In this document: positions 20,818 through 31,850 of the stretch, piece after piece | Layout: every line of letters starts with the position of its first letter | Position numbering within the stretch: position 1 is the stretch's first letter | DNA from: Romanomermis culicivorax | Taxonomy: Eukaryota > Nematoda > Enoplea > Mermithida > Mermithidae | NCBI GenBank assembly: GCA_963922205.1 | Contig: CAWUHX010000224.1 | Coordinates: 62,001-126,000, forward strand | DNA length: 64,000 bases | Reading direction: 5' to 3' | Position numbers and translations under genes: made by a program | The notes under the pieces: model-generated | The model's input: the letters and a program-made list of their open reading frames with translations, nothing else | Database searches by the model: none | What the model was told of the DNA's origin: nothing

Positions 20818-21442
20818 TGTGAGAGCGCTCTAAACCAATCGATAATTAAGAAACCTACAGTAAACAGCGACTCTCGCCCAATCGCACACACACCAGGCAA
20901 ACCTACGTTATCCCATCCCACTGTAGACAATGCGTCAAGATTTTCGCCCTACATCATGCAACTCTTTTTGCGACTAGGCCTACTTAGATTATGATCTATT
21001 ATTACGTGACTTTATGACGTTATTACCTAGTTTTTATGTCATTTTTTTATGTCTTTTTATTTATATAAATATGTTGGTTTTGTATGTAAAAATTACTTCA
21101 CCTCTTTTCTAATAAATCTAGCTTACCTGCTTTTCTTCTCTGCTCCCTAATTTCGTCGTAGGGTCGCTGGTAAAACGTCGTTTTTCCGTCCGGCTTTTGC
21201 ATCCATTGGAACCTGGAAAGAAATATATTTTCGTTACGAGACTAAGATTTTCCTTTCGAATTACCTTGGCGTTTTTCTTGATCGTTGTCGCTGCCGTTCG
21301 CCCCTTGACCTTTTCGTTTTTGTTGACGATTCTAAAGAAGAAAGAATAAATCAAGAACATTTTAGCATTCAGTCCGATCTGCAGGTTATTCAGCTACAGT
21401 AACCTGTATTTTCCATTGACCCAAACATTGATAAACCTTACA
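20818..21442 (+). repeat. 3' LTR (625 bp)
   Basis: It has the same length and ends as the 5' LTR, with about 20 substitutions and no indels seen by eye. The base after it begins the right AGAA target duplication. The purines just upstream (GGAAGAA, and GAGGCTGGGGGCAG at about 20781) are weak polypurine-tract candidates. Confidence 0.95.
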
Positions 21443-21446
21443 AGAA

Positions 21447-21915
21447 TGCAGCGAGGATGAAAAAAAGTATGTTCAGCTTTATACGTAGTTATGACTCAGT
21501 CGAAAATTTTGCACTGTAGAAAAATGCTAAATTTCTTTGTGAGAATGGAAAGGCCAATGTCATTGAAATACATCATGCCTGAAAGGGATGTTCCGGTGCC
21601 CAGAAAAAGCGCTGGCCATTTCGGCGCTAAACAATCTTCCTTTTTGCTTGATTTTTCTTCCGTTTTTTACGTTCTTTCCGCAGCAATTGGAGTTTTCGGT
21701 AAACAAAAACTTTGATGATCCTGAAAGGGTTGCAAAGAGTGATCATCAAGATGTCTGTATAATGAAGGGAAAATTTATTGAATAGAGCCCATTTTATTGA
21801 ATGGAAATTGAATTTATTGAATAGGGCCCTCCATAATTTTGAATAAAAGTTCGGCCGATGCCATCTCGTTGCATCGATCATTTCAAAATGAATGGAGTAA
21901 GAAACAAAAAGGAGG
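21447..21915. other. Unrecognised spacer after the LTR element
   Basis: No gene or known element is visible. TTTATTGAATAGAGCCC and TTTATTGAATAGGGCCC near 21774-21830 are short direct repeats. Confidence 0.4.
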
Positions 21916-22840
21916 GTATGACTAATCGGCGGAATCCGGATGCGGAATCAGCTCTTTTTTGCGGATAAGGATGCGAAATCCACCCTTGGTTTTCCGTTGA
22001 CTAGATTATGGTCAAATGCGATAAACCTCTCTTTCAGAGTGAAGCTAAATTCAGAAGTGAAAAATACTGGGATTCTTGTCAGCGACAATCGCCAGCTGTC
22101 GCCGATTCCTATAGTATGTTTTTATTGAAATGCCTCTAAATAATGGAAGTGAAAAGCAAGTTGTATTTCACATTTTAACGATTTGCTGATGAACAATATA
22201 TCGTATTGGACTGGAAACCTGTCAGCATACTGACCTAAGCTTCAACAATTTTTCGTATAAAGGATTTCACAGAAACAGCTCTATGTAAACGATTTTGACG
22301 ACAGTACTGATTTGTGTCACTTTTCTATTCATAATCATTTTATAAAAAACAGACCATAGGATTCAATCGGCGACTGCACTTCTGAATTCGGCTTAAGATC
22401 ATCCGACATGTTAAATAATATAACTTTTGTGCCTATTAATGGGAGGATTATTTTTAATATGTTATTAACTTATATATCTAATTTTTTTAATTTTTTTGTA
22501 TTTTAATATTTTCGTAGTTAAATTAAATTTATAGTTCAATTAAAATTTATTTATTATAATTTTTCAAAATCCAATTTAAAATTTAATTTGAAATTGTAAT
22601 CTTGTTGCAAAATGAAAAAACTAACCCTGCCCCATCTAATACGCTGCGTCCGCGCAGTTCTTCCGCCCTTTTGCTACATGGCGGATAGCAAATGCGGATC
22701 TGCCGTTTCTTCTGAAATCCGCCTCTCAGAAGTGTACATATCCGCCAAAAAAATTTTGGATTCGGGCAAATAATCAATGAAAAATTTGGAAAAAAATATC
22801 GCCATCATTTTTCGCATCCGCCGATTAGACCTCAGTATGT
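21916..22840. repeat. Inverted-repeat element, left copy flanking the nested transposons
   Basis: It begins with GACTAATCGGCGGAATCCG. The right side shows CGCATCCGCCGATTAGAC near 22812, giving imperfect inverted ends. The internal stretch 22120-22365 is the reverse complement of 30330-30595. No transposase frame is visible. The same family is at about 30330-31413 in the opposite orientation. Confidence 0.55.
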
Positions 22841-23539
22841 GCCTAAAGAGTGTGGATTGCGCCATTTTAGTCCGCCGATTAAGGCGTATTTATACTTCGC
22901 TCAAGGACAGCTCCTCGAGGATGATTTAGAGCAAAGAGGAGAGCATGTGCTTCTTGAGGATGCTCTCCGCTTTCGGCAAATAGAACAGCGCCGAGAGCAA
23001 AAAAATTGTTCGTTCGTTTCTGGAAATTTTTTCGCGTGGCTATTTCTGCTTCCACATTTCAGTAGTATATCTGAACCTTTCCAGTCATATTTGAAGTGAA
23101 AATTTCACCGCATTTGATACAAGAACTATGAAAAGGTATGATTCGAAAAGGCAGGGCGGTTCTTAGGGGGCGAACTGGGCGGCCGCCCAGGGGCCGATTC
23201 GTATGTACTTGGAATTTCAAGTTCCAAGTTCCCAAGGGCTTGGAATTCCAAGTCTTCAAGTTTCGGTTCGTATGCTGGATTGAAAATTCCTAGTCATTTT
23301 CTTTTTCCGACTTGGAAAATGACTAAAAATTTCCCAGGTCTCCATGTCTTTTTTCCAAGTTTCCAAGTATTGGTTCGTATGCTCTTTCCAAAGGACTTGA
23401 AATTTTCAAGTCCCATTTTGCATAAGGCTATTTTTAGTGCACCAAATTATGAAATTTATAAGGTGTGTAAGTAATGGGTTATTTCATTTCCTGTTTATTC
23501 GGTCTTAGAATGAGTCATTGTTATTAATTGTATCAAAAT

Positions 23540-23900
23540 CAATTAACCTTGTTTTTTGGCAGAATGTCTTGTCAAAAATTTGCCAAAGTAAATGACAAAA
23601 TTCGCAAAAAAAATTGTGTTTTTGAATGCGATAGAGGAACGAAGAGGCATCATGTTTGGAGATTTTTCTGGGCAACTATTTTGTAAAGAAGTTCCGAGCA
23701 ATGTTAAATGTTTACCATGAGCATCACCAATGACATAATAAAACGAACTCGACATCAAACATTTCAGTCCAATGAAGATTCTTTGATCGATAGACAAATC
23801 AACATTTCGTTTACCACATAGGTCGAAATAAGGTGAAATCCTATCAACCAGTAAACGAGTGTGAGCTGGACTTAATCAATACCATTCCTTTAATGGTTGG
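23540..23900 (-). pseudogene. Harbinger transposase N-terminal fragment, left copy
   Basis: Minus-strand reading gives SIDQRIFIGLKCLMSSSFYYV and then GDAHG, the counterpart of TIDQKILLGLQCLASSAFYYV with ADSHG on the plus strand at about 25800. Just upstream PAHTRLLVDRISPYFDLCGK aligns with the same region. The rest of the transposase is absent. Confidence 0.75.
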
Positions 23901-24495
23901 GGGTTCAGTAAAAATTAATTCGAGATGAATATTGCCTTGTTTGTTGCTGAAGCGCTTCATCAAACATTTAATCCATGATAATAAAACAAAGACAATGAAC
24001 TGTCAAAGATGCAACTGGCACACTTGGAAACAAATTTCCAACTGAAATTTGACCGGGAGAAAATTTCAATATTTTCCAAGTAAATTTTCCAAGTCTTGGA
24101 ATTCTAGTTGAAAATATTCAGAGCATACGAACCGACGCTTGGAAATATGCAGTTTTACTGGGTAGAATCACTTGGAAATTCCAAGTCTTGGAAATTGGAA
24201 ATTTTTTGAGCAGACGAACTGAAACCTGGAAAATTGCCGATTTTCCAAGACTTGGGACTTGGAAATTGGTGGACCTGGAAAGTAAAAAATCATACAAACC
24301 GAAATTTGGAAAAATCACTAATTCGTTTGCACTTGGAATTCCAAGTCCCAAGTCTTGGAAAAAATCGAAATTTTCCAAGTTTCAATTCGTTTGCTCTTAA
24401 GTTTTCCAATTTCCAAGACTTGGAATTTCCAAGTCCCAAGTCTTGGAAAACCACATTTCTCCAAGTTTTGATTCATTTGCTCCCAAAATTTCGTG

Positions 24496-24748
24496 ACCCG
24501 ACAATTGAGCGCCGGACAATTGAGCGCCGACAATTGAGCGCCGACAACTGAGCGCCAGACAACTGAGCGCTGTGACAACTGAGCACTGACAACTGAGCGC
24601 CGACAACTGAGCGCCGACAACTGAGCGCCGACAACTGAGCGCCGACAACTGAGCGCCGACAACTGAGCGCCAACAACTGAGCGCCGACAACTGAGCGCGG
24701 ACAACTGAGCGCCGAGACAACTGAGCGCCAGATAACTGACCGCCGACT
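24496..24748. repeat. Minisatellite, unit GACAACTGAGCGCC, left array
   Basis: About 17 units of 13-16 bp with small variants (ACAATTGAGCGCC, GACAACTGAGCGCTGT). The array reappears in reverse complement at 25127-25365. Open frames across it (ALSCRRSVVGAQ repeats) are products of the periodicity. Confidence 0.95.
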
Positions 24749-24798
24749 ATTTAATGTCAGATAAATAACCCAATCAGTTTGAAGTTACTATTTTGCAT

Positions 24799-24960
24799 TT
24801 AGGCTTAGGCTTAGGCTTAGGCTTAGGCTTAGGCTTAGGCTTAGGCTTAAGCTTAGGCTTAGGCTTGGGCTTAGGCTTAGGCTTAGGCTTAGGCTTAGGC
24901 TTGGGCTTAGGCTTAGGGGCTTAAGCTTAGGGGCTTAGGCTTAGGCTTAGGCTTAGGCTT
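24799..24960 (+). repeat. Interstitial telomere-type tract (TTAGGC)n
   Basis: About 27 units of TTAGGC with a few variants (TTGGGC, TTAAGC, TTAGGGGC). TTAGGC is the nematode telomere repeat. The tract runs in one orientation only, so it is not a simple head-to-head telomere fusion. It sits between inverted minisatellites inside Harbinger DNA. Confidence 0.97.
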
Positions 24961-25126
24961 CGTCATACGAATCAAAAATGATCATATTTGTTTGATTCAT
25001 AATATTAGATGTATGGACATATATACATTACGGTAGATAATCATTACGGTAGATAATCACTGAAATGCTAGTATTCCGTAGCGCTCAGTAAATGAAAAAA
25101 ACGCTCAATTATAATGCATTAAATAG

Positions 25127-25365
25127 TCGGCGCTCAGTTGTCGGCACTCAAATGTCTGGCGCTCAGTTGTCGGCACTCAAATGTCTGGCGCTCAGTTGTC
25201 ATGGCGCTCAATTGTCACGGCGCTCAGTTGTCTGGCGCTCAGTTGTTGGCGCTCAATTGTCAGCGCTCAATTGTCCGGCGCTCAGTTGTCAGCGCTCAGT
25301 TTTCGGCGCTCAATTGTCCGGCGCTCAGTTGTCGGCGCTCAATTGTCCGGTGCTCAATTGTCGGT
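25127..25365. repeat. Minisatellite, unit GGCGCTCAGTTGTC, right array
   Basis: This is the reverse complement of the left array with the same unit and similar variants (CAATTGTC, CAAATGTC). It directly abuts the CTTGGAATTTCCAAG motif block of the right Harbinger part. Confidence 0.95.
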
Positions 25366-25608
25366 GCACCCAAAATTTCCAAGTTCCAAGACTTGGAATT
25401 TCCAAGTGGTTTTCCTAGTATTTTGCAGGTTTTCCAAGTTTCGGTTCGTTTGCTTCGAATTTTTTGACTTGGAAATCTTGGACTTGGAAAAAAGATTTGG
25501 AAATTTAGACATTTTCTACCTTGTCAAAATTCAGTTGGAAATTTTTTTCCAAGTGTATGGTTTGGTCATTTTACTGCATGTCATTTTATTTACTTCATAT
25601 TCTAGAAA

Positions 25609-26813
25609 ATGAATGAGACTTTTGAAACTGACAATGAAGATGATCTTGATCTTGTTCGACATTACTCAAAACGTATCAACTTTTATCTGCCTCCACAACC
25701 CTTCAAAGAGAGATATCGTGTTTCACATGAGCAAGCCAGATAATTGATACAAAAAATGTTGCCCTATTATGAAGTAAAGGGAAATAGAAACAGTAATATC
25801 ACGATTGATCAGAAAATTTTACTTGGTCTTCAATGCCTGGCATCAAGTGCCTTTTACTACGTCATCGCTGATTCTCATGGTAATTTATAAACTATTGGCA
25901 ATACCATTGTATTTATTTTTCACCAAACATTCTTTTTTCACAGTTCTTCACCTAGTCATCTTTTTTAAGGAATTTCTAAAGCGACTGCATGCCACATTTT
26001 CCATGAATTTGTTCGGATAATTGTCACAAAGTTGTTTCACAGTATTGTAAAGTTTCCTGAAACTGCGGAGGATTGTCAGAAATTGTGCAGTGAGTTTTTC
26101 AAAATGAAAAACATTGGCATGCTGTTTGTTTGTGGTGCTATTGACGGAGCTTTAATCGGCATTAAAGCTCCCAAAGAAAAAGAACGTGATTTGGTTGATC
26201 GCCATGGCAATCATACAATAAATGTCACTGCTGTTTGTGATTCTAAAATGTGATTCCAGTTTGTGTCAGCTAATTGGCCAGGCTCTGTGAGTGATGCACG
26301 CGTGTTGAGGAAAAGCAGTTTGTTCAAACGATTCGAAGTTGAACAGTATCGTCCATTTCCTAATGCAGTACTTTTGGGAGATTCAATATATCCAGCCCTT
26401 GATTGGTTAATACTGATGCAACCATCAGCTCCCGACGATTTGTCCGATTTCTTTCGGTGAATTTGTGTATTGATTTAGAGCCATATAAATTGAAGTAATA
26501 TTTTATTTCTAGAGCACATGCTAGAACTTGACGAATAATTGAATGTGCTTTCGGCGTCTTGAAGAATAGATGGCAATGTCTAAAAGAAAGATTGCGCGTC
26601 AAAGAAGTGATTTTCGCCAGCAACGTAATCAAATGTTGTTTCGCGCTCCACAACTTTATCCTCGACACTGCTGAAAACAGTGAAGACGACTTTGAAGAAA
26701 CTGACGTCGAGTTCCCTGAAAACGACGAGAACAACGAAAATGATGAGAGCCCCACAGATAGCGGACGACAGAGGCTGAACTTCATGGTCAGAAATTTTCG
26801 TCCTGATGTGTAA
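25609..26813 (+). pseudogene. PIF/Harbinger (HARBI1-like) transposase, broken
   Basis: Pieces in order: an acidic N terminus from ATG 25609, stopped at TAA near 25741; TIDQKILLGLQCLASSAFYY; GAIDGALIGIKAP and HTINVTAVCDSKM (to about 26252, then TGA); NWPGSVSDARVLRKSSLF; LLGDSIYPALDWLI (to 26459); then KNRWQCLKERLRV and CCFALHNFIL with an acidic C terminus to 26813. These are the DDE_Tnp_4 blocks, with the Asp of AIDG and of LGDS present. At least two stops and frame changes make this a pseudogene, though some gaps could be introns. Confidence 0.88.
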
Positions 26814-26912
26814 ACTTGCTGTAAAATTATGTTTTGATGAATAAAAAACCACAAATTACAAAATTTTCATCAGGTTTAATTATAAACATAATCCAACAGT
26901 CAACGACACTTT

Positions 26913-28017
26913 TCACATTTGGTAATACAACGGAATTTCATCGCTGTTGGATATTCCTGCTTTACATTTCTGCTCAAAATACATCGCAATAGCCAAATCT
27001 TTCTTCTCTTTGGCTGCTAAACCACTGATGTTCTGGCGAATTTCAATACTTTGAAGCTTCTCGTTTTCTATTTGTTGTGCCAGCAGAGTTTGCTTCAAAA
27101 TTTGTAGCTCATTTACTTCGTACTCATCAATTCGTCGGCGCTTAGGTTTTGGAATTGTCGACAGGGGAGTGACGCGACCTTGAAGAATCGATTGTACCTG
27201 TAAAACTTAATAGTTGTAGATAATGGATAATTATTGGAACCGTTTTTCTGCTCATTTCTAAGTGCCCTATGTCATATTTGCCGAATTATTTCTAAACTAC
27301 AAACTTTCTTGCACAGTGAACAAAATTTTGCATGTTAGTTTATATTTAGAATGTTTTAAGCGAAATCTAGCATAAATAAAAAGTGCACTATTTGTTACCG
27401 ACCTTTTTAGCTTCTATATCAATTTCCTCTTGATCATCACCATCGCCATTTATCATTGTATCATCAACATCAAGCTGATCTGGTTCTTGTTCGCTGCTTT
27501 CGGCCGAACCGATTCCTCGCAGAACAGCAGATTCTTTGCCAAGGATCGATAATACCAGTGCATCTACCTAGAGAAATATTATATTGGATCAAAGTGATAA
27601 TTACCCTCAAATGAATTTAGTATCTCCTTAACTAGCCAAGACACAGACTTTCAGAACAAAATAATCTACTAATCAATTTAATCAATTTTCTACATATTAC
27701 AAATTATTTACTTCAGTGTACGACTCGCCACCGGATCTGGATTGCTGATTTTTGTCGTATTTTCAGAGCCTGGCTTTTCGTAAATCTTGCCAGCATTCAT
27801 CCCTCAATTTCGACCATGGTTTCATAGAATATTTCATGAAACCTTCTGAGGAAGTGTCTTTTTGAACTTCTTTCCACGCTTCTTCCTTGTCTTTGTTTGT
27901 CAAGGATGGCGAAAAAGCTCCAAATATGACATCTCGTCTTTTCTCCATGGCTTTCAAAAATGCCACTTTCTCACGTATCTTATCATTTGTAAGAGATTTT
28001 TTCTTGTTGCAAGACAT
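26913..28017 (-). pseudogene. Harbinger Myb-like DNA-binding protein, three exons, one internal stop
   Basis: Reading minus, exons are 28017-27712, 27567-27403 and 27197-26913, all in phase 0 with GT-AG borders, about 252 codons. Exon 1 has a Myb/SANT-like DNA-binding domain (KIREKVAFLKAMEKRRDVIF, then AWKEVQ and WSKLRDECWQDLRK), then KYDKNQQSRSGGES. Exon 2 is acidic. Exon 3 has a basic KPKRRRIDEYE stretch and a coiled-coil-like C terminus. In PIF/Harbinger elements this second protein carries transposase to the nucleus and the DNA ends. A single TGA after KARL in exon 1 breaks the frame. Otherwise it looks well preserved. Confidence 0.8.
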
Positions 28018-28559
28018 TACAAGTAAGATATCAAACTGAAAAATAAATAATGAATTTATAAAAAATATAATTCAACACATGCAGAATAACAAGAGCACAT
28101 AATGGGCATAATTTAATCGATTGAGACGTTACATTGTTATATAACATAAATGAACTTTGGACTTGGAAAACCAAATTTGCTCGACTTGGAAATTCCAAGT
28201 GCTTGGAAACAGCAAATGAATCAAAACTTGGAAACTTGGAAAACAAACCTGGAGATTTGGAAAAAATGCAACGATTTTCCAAGTCAAATAAATAAAATTA
28301 CTTGGAAAATTTATTTGTGCAAACGAATCGAAACTTGGAAACTTGGAGACTTGGAACTTGGAATTCCACGTACAAACGAATCGGCCCCAAGGCCGCTAAA
28401 AATTTTTTAGTGTATGCTTGAAGAATGCCTTTTTAATAAAATTGCCTATTTTTGTATGCAAACATTACAAAATTTCTGCAAATATTCTTTGTACATGTTG
28501 AAATTAAAACGAATTTCAGAAAATTATATTTTCTTTGGTTTTAAGAATCTTCCATGTTA

Positions 28560-29330
28560 CTTACAGTGCATTGAAAAAATAAGTTTAAAATAAGAATCAT
28601 ATCATTACAAAAAAGAACAAAACTAAATGAAGAAAGCCAATAGTGGGGGGTTTACAACTAAGTCACACATTTCATATCAGAATTTCGTATTTTGCTGTGC
28701 ATGGTCAAAAAGGCTAACGAATTTATTTGTCCGGAATCAATTTTTTTATAAGGCTTTATATACCCGATCATTACAGACGAAAACTGTATCTTATGAGAAG
28801 GGTTTGTTTCAAATGTTGTCTTTCCTGCTTATAAAACATAATTTTTTCGGCATCGCTTTTAGTTTCAAGTTGTTTCCGGATCTGGTTGTCGACTGCATGA
28901 TGACAAGATAGTTTCAGAATATAGTTATTCTCTCAGGCTAACAATAATTGGGGAAGTGACACGCTTTGTGAAATATTTTTGTACTTTGTCAACCGCTTAT
29001 TAGTGGCAGATTTATAGTTGAAATTTTTATGACTATTTAATCACTAGATTCGGATTACATTACATTTTAGATACATTAAATTTATTTAGAGTAGAAACAA
29101 AACAGGTACTAAAACCTTCCTTGAGGTACATATGAGCACACCACTCAAAACGCTAATGTCACTAATGAGTATTAATCATTCTAACTTGTACGCAAACAAC
29201 AGCTATATAAGCTTCTTCGAGCAGAAACGTGTTTTAAAAATAACTTTCCCATTTGGGAAAAACTTTGAGTGCCTTACAGCTTACACAATTATGGAATCTG
29301 TATCCGAGAACACACATTCCATAATTCTGT
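28560..29330 (-). pseudogene. LINE fragment, copy 2, very decayed
   Basis: The sequence parallels 58560-59520 through shared blocks such as TCAAAACGCTAATGTCACTA and TTTGCTGTG.ATGGT.AAAAAGGCT. Minus-strand reading gives only traces of the RT motif region. It lies in the right part of the hAT element. Confidence 0.6.
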
Positions 29331-29929
29331 AAAGCATCTGTTTTTTGTACACTGCACTTTTTTGTGCCAATAGTGGCAAAAAAGGGTTGATTTCTAGTTG
29401 ATGTTTTTAGTTTTGTAGTTTGTTGACAGCATTATCTAGCTGATAGAAAATATCAGCACATTGCTCAGGTCTCTGTATGGTACACACATTTTACTATTTT
29501 AGTAACAATTATTGAATTTTTCTCCGGAAAAAAACAGTAAATTCTGGAAAAAAGACCTGAAAAACCAGGTAAAGTCAGAATTTCATTTGGAAAAACCTTT
29601 GGACACCTTGCCTCAGGCGTTTTATTAAAGTGTTATGTGCAGATGTTGCATTATATACAAGTCGTCTATTATGACAACACCAGAGTTGTTGTCATTCAAC
29701 CGGTTCATAAGCGTTATTTTTAATGAATAAAATCTTGTAATAATGGGATTCTGCGTCGTTTTTAGATATTCTAACGTATGTAAAGTAGTGAATCATCTGT
29801 ATTACCTAAAAATGGCGAATTAAAAAAAATAAAAAAAAATTACTGAAAAGAATTTAGGGCCGCTAAACTTGAGTTCGCCCAGGGCCGCTAAGACCCTAAG
29901 AACGGCCCCTGCGAAAAGGCATTTGTATG

Positions 29930-31413
29930 CCGAAAAATTTCAGCTGTTGAACGCATGTTTTCAGCTCCCGCAAGCAAAAAAAATTGTCATTTTTTGGGCA
30001 AGTCAATGATTTTGGCGAAAATTGGGTTTTTTGATGGATTTTTGAAGATTTTTAAAATTGTGCTCAAATAAATTTAAAATAAAAAAATTTAAATTTAAAA
30101 AAATTTAAAAAAAATTTTATGGTTTAAAAAAATATTTTTTGAATAAATTTTTTTAATTAATTTTTTTTAATTTTTAAAATTAAATTAAATTTTTAAATTT
30201 TTTCAAATTTATTAATTAAAACTAAATTATTTTAAAAACAAAATTTGTGAATTGTGCAACTAAATCTTTATATTATTAATTTTAAAAAATTTAAATTAAT
30301 TTTTTAAAATTAATAAAATAAAGATTGAAAAATTAAGCTGACCTATAGTCTGTTTTTTATAAAATGCTTCCAAATAGAAAAGTGACACAAATCAGTACTG
30401 TCGTCAAAATCGTTTACATAAAATTGTTTTTGTAAAATTTTTCACTCGAAAAATTGCTAAAGGTTAGGTCAGTATGCTCACAAATTTCCAGTCCTACATG
30501 GTATTTTGTTTGTCAGAAAACCGCAAAAATCTGAAATACTACTTGCTTTCCACTTCCATTATTTGGAAGCATTTTAAGAAAAACAGACCATAAATTCAGG
30601 GGGTCCTCGAGTGTTGAGTTTCTTGGTCTTTTTAATTATCCACCATAATTCTAAAAACTGGGTTTAAAAGCCCTTTAAGCTGACCAAATTTGAGGGAGTC
30701 CTCGAGTGTTTACTCGTAAAAATTGCTGATTCTAGCGCGAAGTGCCGAAAAATTTCGACATTTTTAGTAATTTTAACGAAAAACGGACAATTTTTGGCCT
30801 GTAGTTTTGGCCTCATGCGTTTATGTTCCTGCAATGAAAAGGATATGAATACATACTATACTTTTCGGCTGCGGATAACGCTGCTAATGTGCAGTAGACT
30901 GCTGTGCAGTAGGCTGCGGATCTGCATCCCAATCAACATTTTTACCATTTTATTGAAATTTTCGATGCGATGGGGGAAGGGATAGCGCTGGGAGCCGCCG
31001 GAGTAGCACCAAATAAGCTAGAAATACGATGGGGTAGAGAGCTGACGGTTTTTAGGGCACTTCCCCTCAACTTAGTATACAAAATATACCAAGCGCACGC
31101 TAGCAGAGGCCAGAAAAATAGAACATGTTCTATTTTTCCTTTTCTTATCCGGATCGAACTCTAGTATCCTCGAGCAGCCAAGGGTACGTTCATACTTCGT
31201 TCATACTCCAGGATGCTCGCCAGAGTTGCATTCATACTCTGCTCGAGGAACGAAGCCATGAAACGTAGTACTCCAGCATTCTGATTGGCTGCTTTTCAGT
31301 TATTTTCCTCGAGGAGGCCTCCTCGAGCAAAGTAATAAATACGCCTTTAGACAGCAGATGTGCAGATAATTTCGCATCCGCCATTTGTTGCGGATTCCGC
31401 CGATTAGTCATAC
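29930..31413. repeat. AT-rich spacer and right copy of the inverted-repeat element
   Basis: 30000-30330 is an A/T-only low-complexity stretch. 30330-30595 is the reverse complement of 22120-22365. The right end CGGATTCCGCCGATTAGTC at 31391-31409 mirrors the start at about 21919. CCTCGAG-rich sequence lies at 31160-31330. No gene is visible. Confidence 0.5.
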
Positions 31414-31850
31414 GGATTATAAATCTTTCAACTTTCGGATTATTTCCAATTCTTCATGACACGAACAAATCACTTGTTTACATTTCTTAAATATATGATC
31501 CCGATTTAGGATCGATTATCTTCTTGTTTTTTGATTGGAGTCGTTGTTTCAATCAACAACATACAAGTTGTGCGTGAAGCGCCTATAAAATAGAATAGTC
31601 GATATGTTACGGTAGCTCGAAAAGTCTGTTTTTTTTTGTGCCGAAACTTTTTTTTCGGCTCAAAAAATTTGGAAAAATGGCACAAAAAATTTTTATCGTT
31701 TGTGCCAATTGGCACAAAATTTTTAGCTGTTCAAACATTAAATTTCCTTGATGTTTCGACGATTTAAAGGTCGAAAACGCAAAAAATTTTCGGCGCTTTG
31801 CGCCGAGTCGAGAAATATAATATTATCTACTCCCTCGTATTTGACCTGAA
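31414..31850. other. Unassigned repeat-like DNA
   Basis: Contains the palindrome GTGCCAATTGGCAC near 31703 and the hairpin CGGCGCTTTGCGCCG at about 31791. Both recur elsewhere in the window. No gene is visible. Confidence 0.4.

Larger units (their letters stand above)
13840..21442 (+). mobile_element. Ty3/gypsy-type LTR retroelement carrying an exonuclease-like gene
   Basis: This 7603-bp element has two 625-bp LTRs starting TGTGAG and ending TTACA. It is flanked by a 4-bp duplication AGAA (13836-13839 and 21443-21446). A primer-binding site starting TGG follows the 5' LTR after two bases. The order is short gag remnant with a zinc knuckle, a long pol frame with RNase H then integrase, an RNase D/WRN-like exonuclease gene, and an in-frame downstream segment. 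RNase H before integrase is the Ty3/gypsy order. Reverse transcriptase is not recognisable, so the copy is probably non-autonomous. I count about 20 LTR differences (about 3%), so insertion is not ancient. It sits between the Axin and NCoR genes, in their orientation. Confidence 0.93.
23191..28388. mobile_element. PIF/Harbinger elements, two inverted parts, nested in a hAT element
   Basis: GGGGCCGATTCGT at 23191 and ACGAATCGGCCCC ending at 28388 are inverted ends, followed inward by many CTTGGAAATTCCAAG-type motifs. The right part carries a HARBI1-like transposase (+ strand) and a Myb-like gene (- strand), the standard two-gene set. The left part carries only a minus-strand transposase N-terminal fragment. 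The two parts face each other across inverted minisatellites and the TTAGGC tract. Nearest flank triplets are CAG and CAA, so a 3-bp duplication is not certain. Confidence 0.82.
23152..29911. mobile_element. hAT element, host of the nested Harbinger DNA
   Basis: The ends CAGGGCGGTTCTTAGGG (23152) and CCCTAAGAACGGCCCCTG (to 29911) are inverted repeats. They are flanked by a perfect 8-bp duplication CGAAAAGG (23144-23151 and 29912-29919), diagnostic of hAT insertion. A further subterminal GCGAACTGGGCGGCC / TTCGCCCAGGGCCGC pair supports this. The interior is interrupted by Harbinger DNA (23191-28388) and holds a LINE fragment (28560-29330). No hAT transposase was seen, so it is non-autonomous. 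Confidence 0.88.

Noticed and set aside
24318..24720. Overlapping open frames with ALSCRRSVVGAQ repeats, and the CRISPR-like look of the array
   Set aside because: The unit is 14 bp with no spacers, in a eukaryotic transposon. The frames follow from the repeat period.
30000..30330. AT-only stretch as a possible replication origin
   Set aside because: Low complexity alone is no evidence in a metazoan genome.
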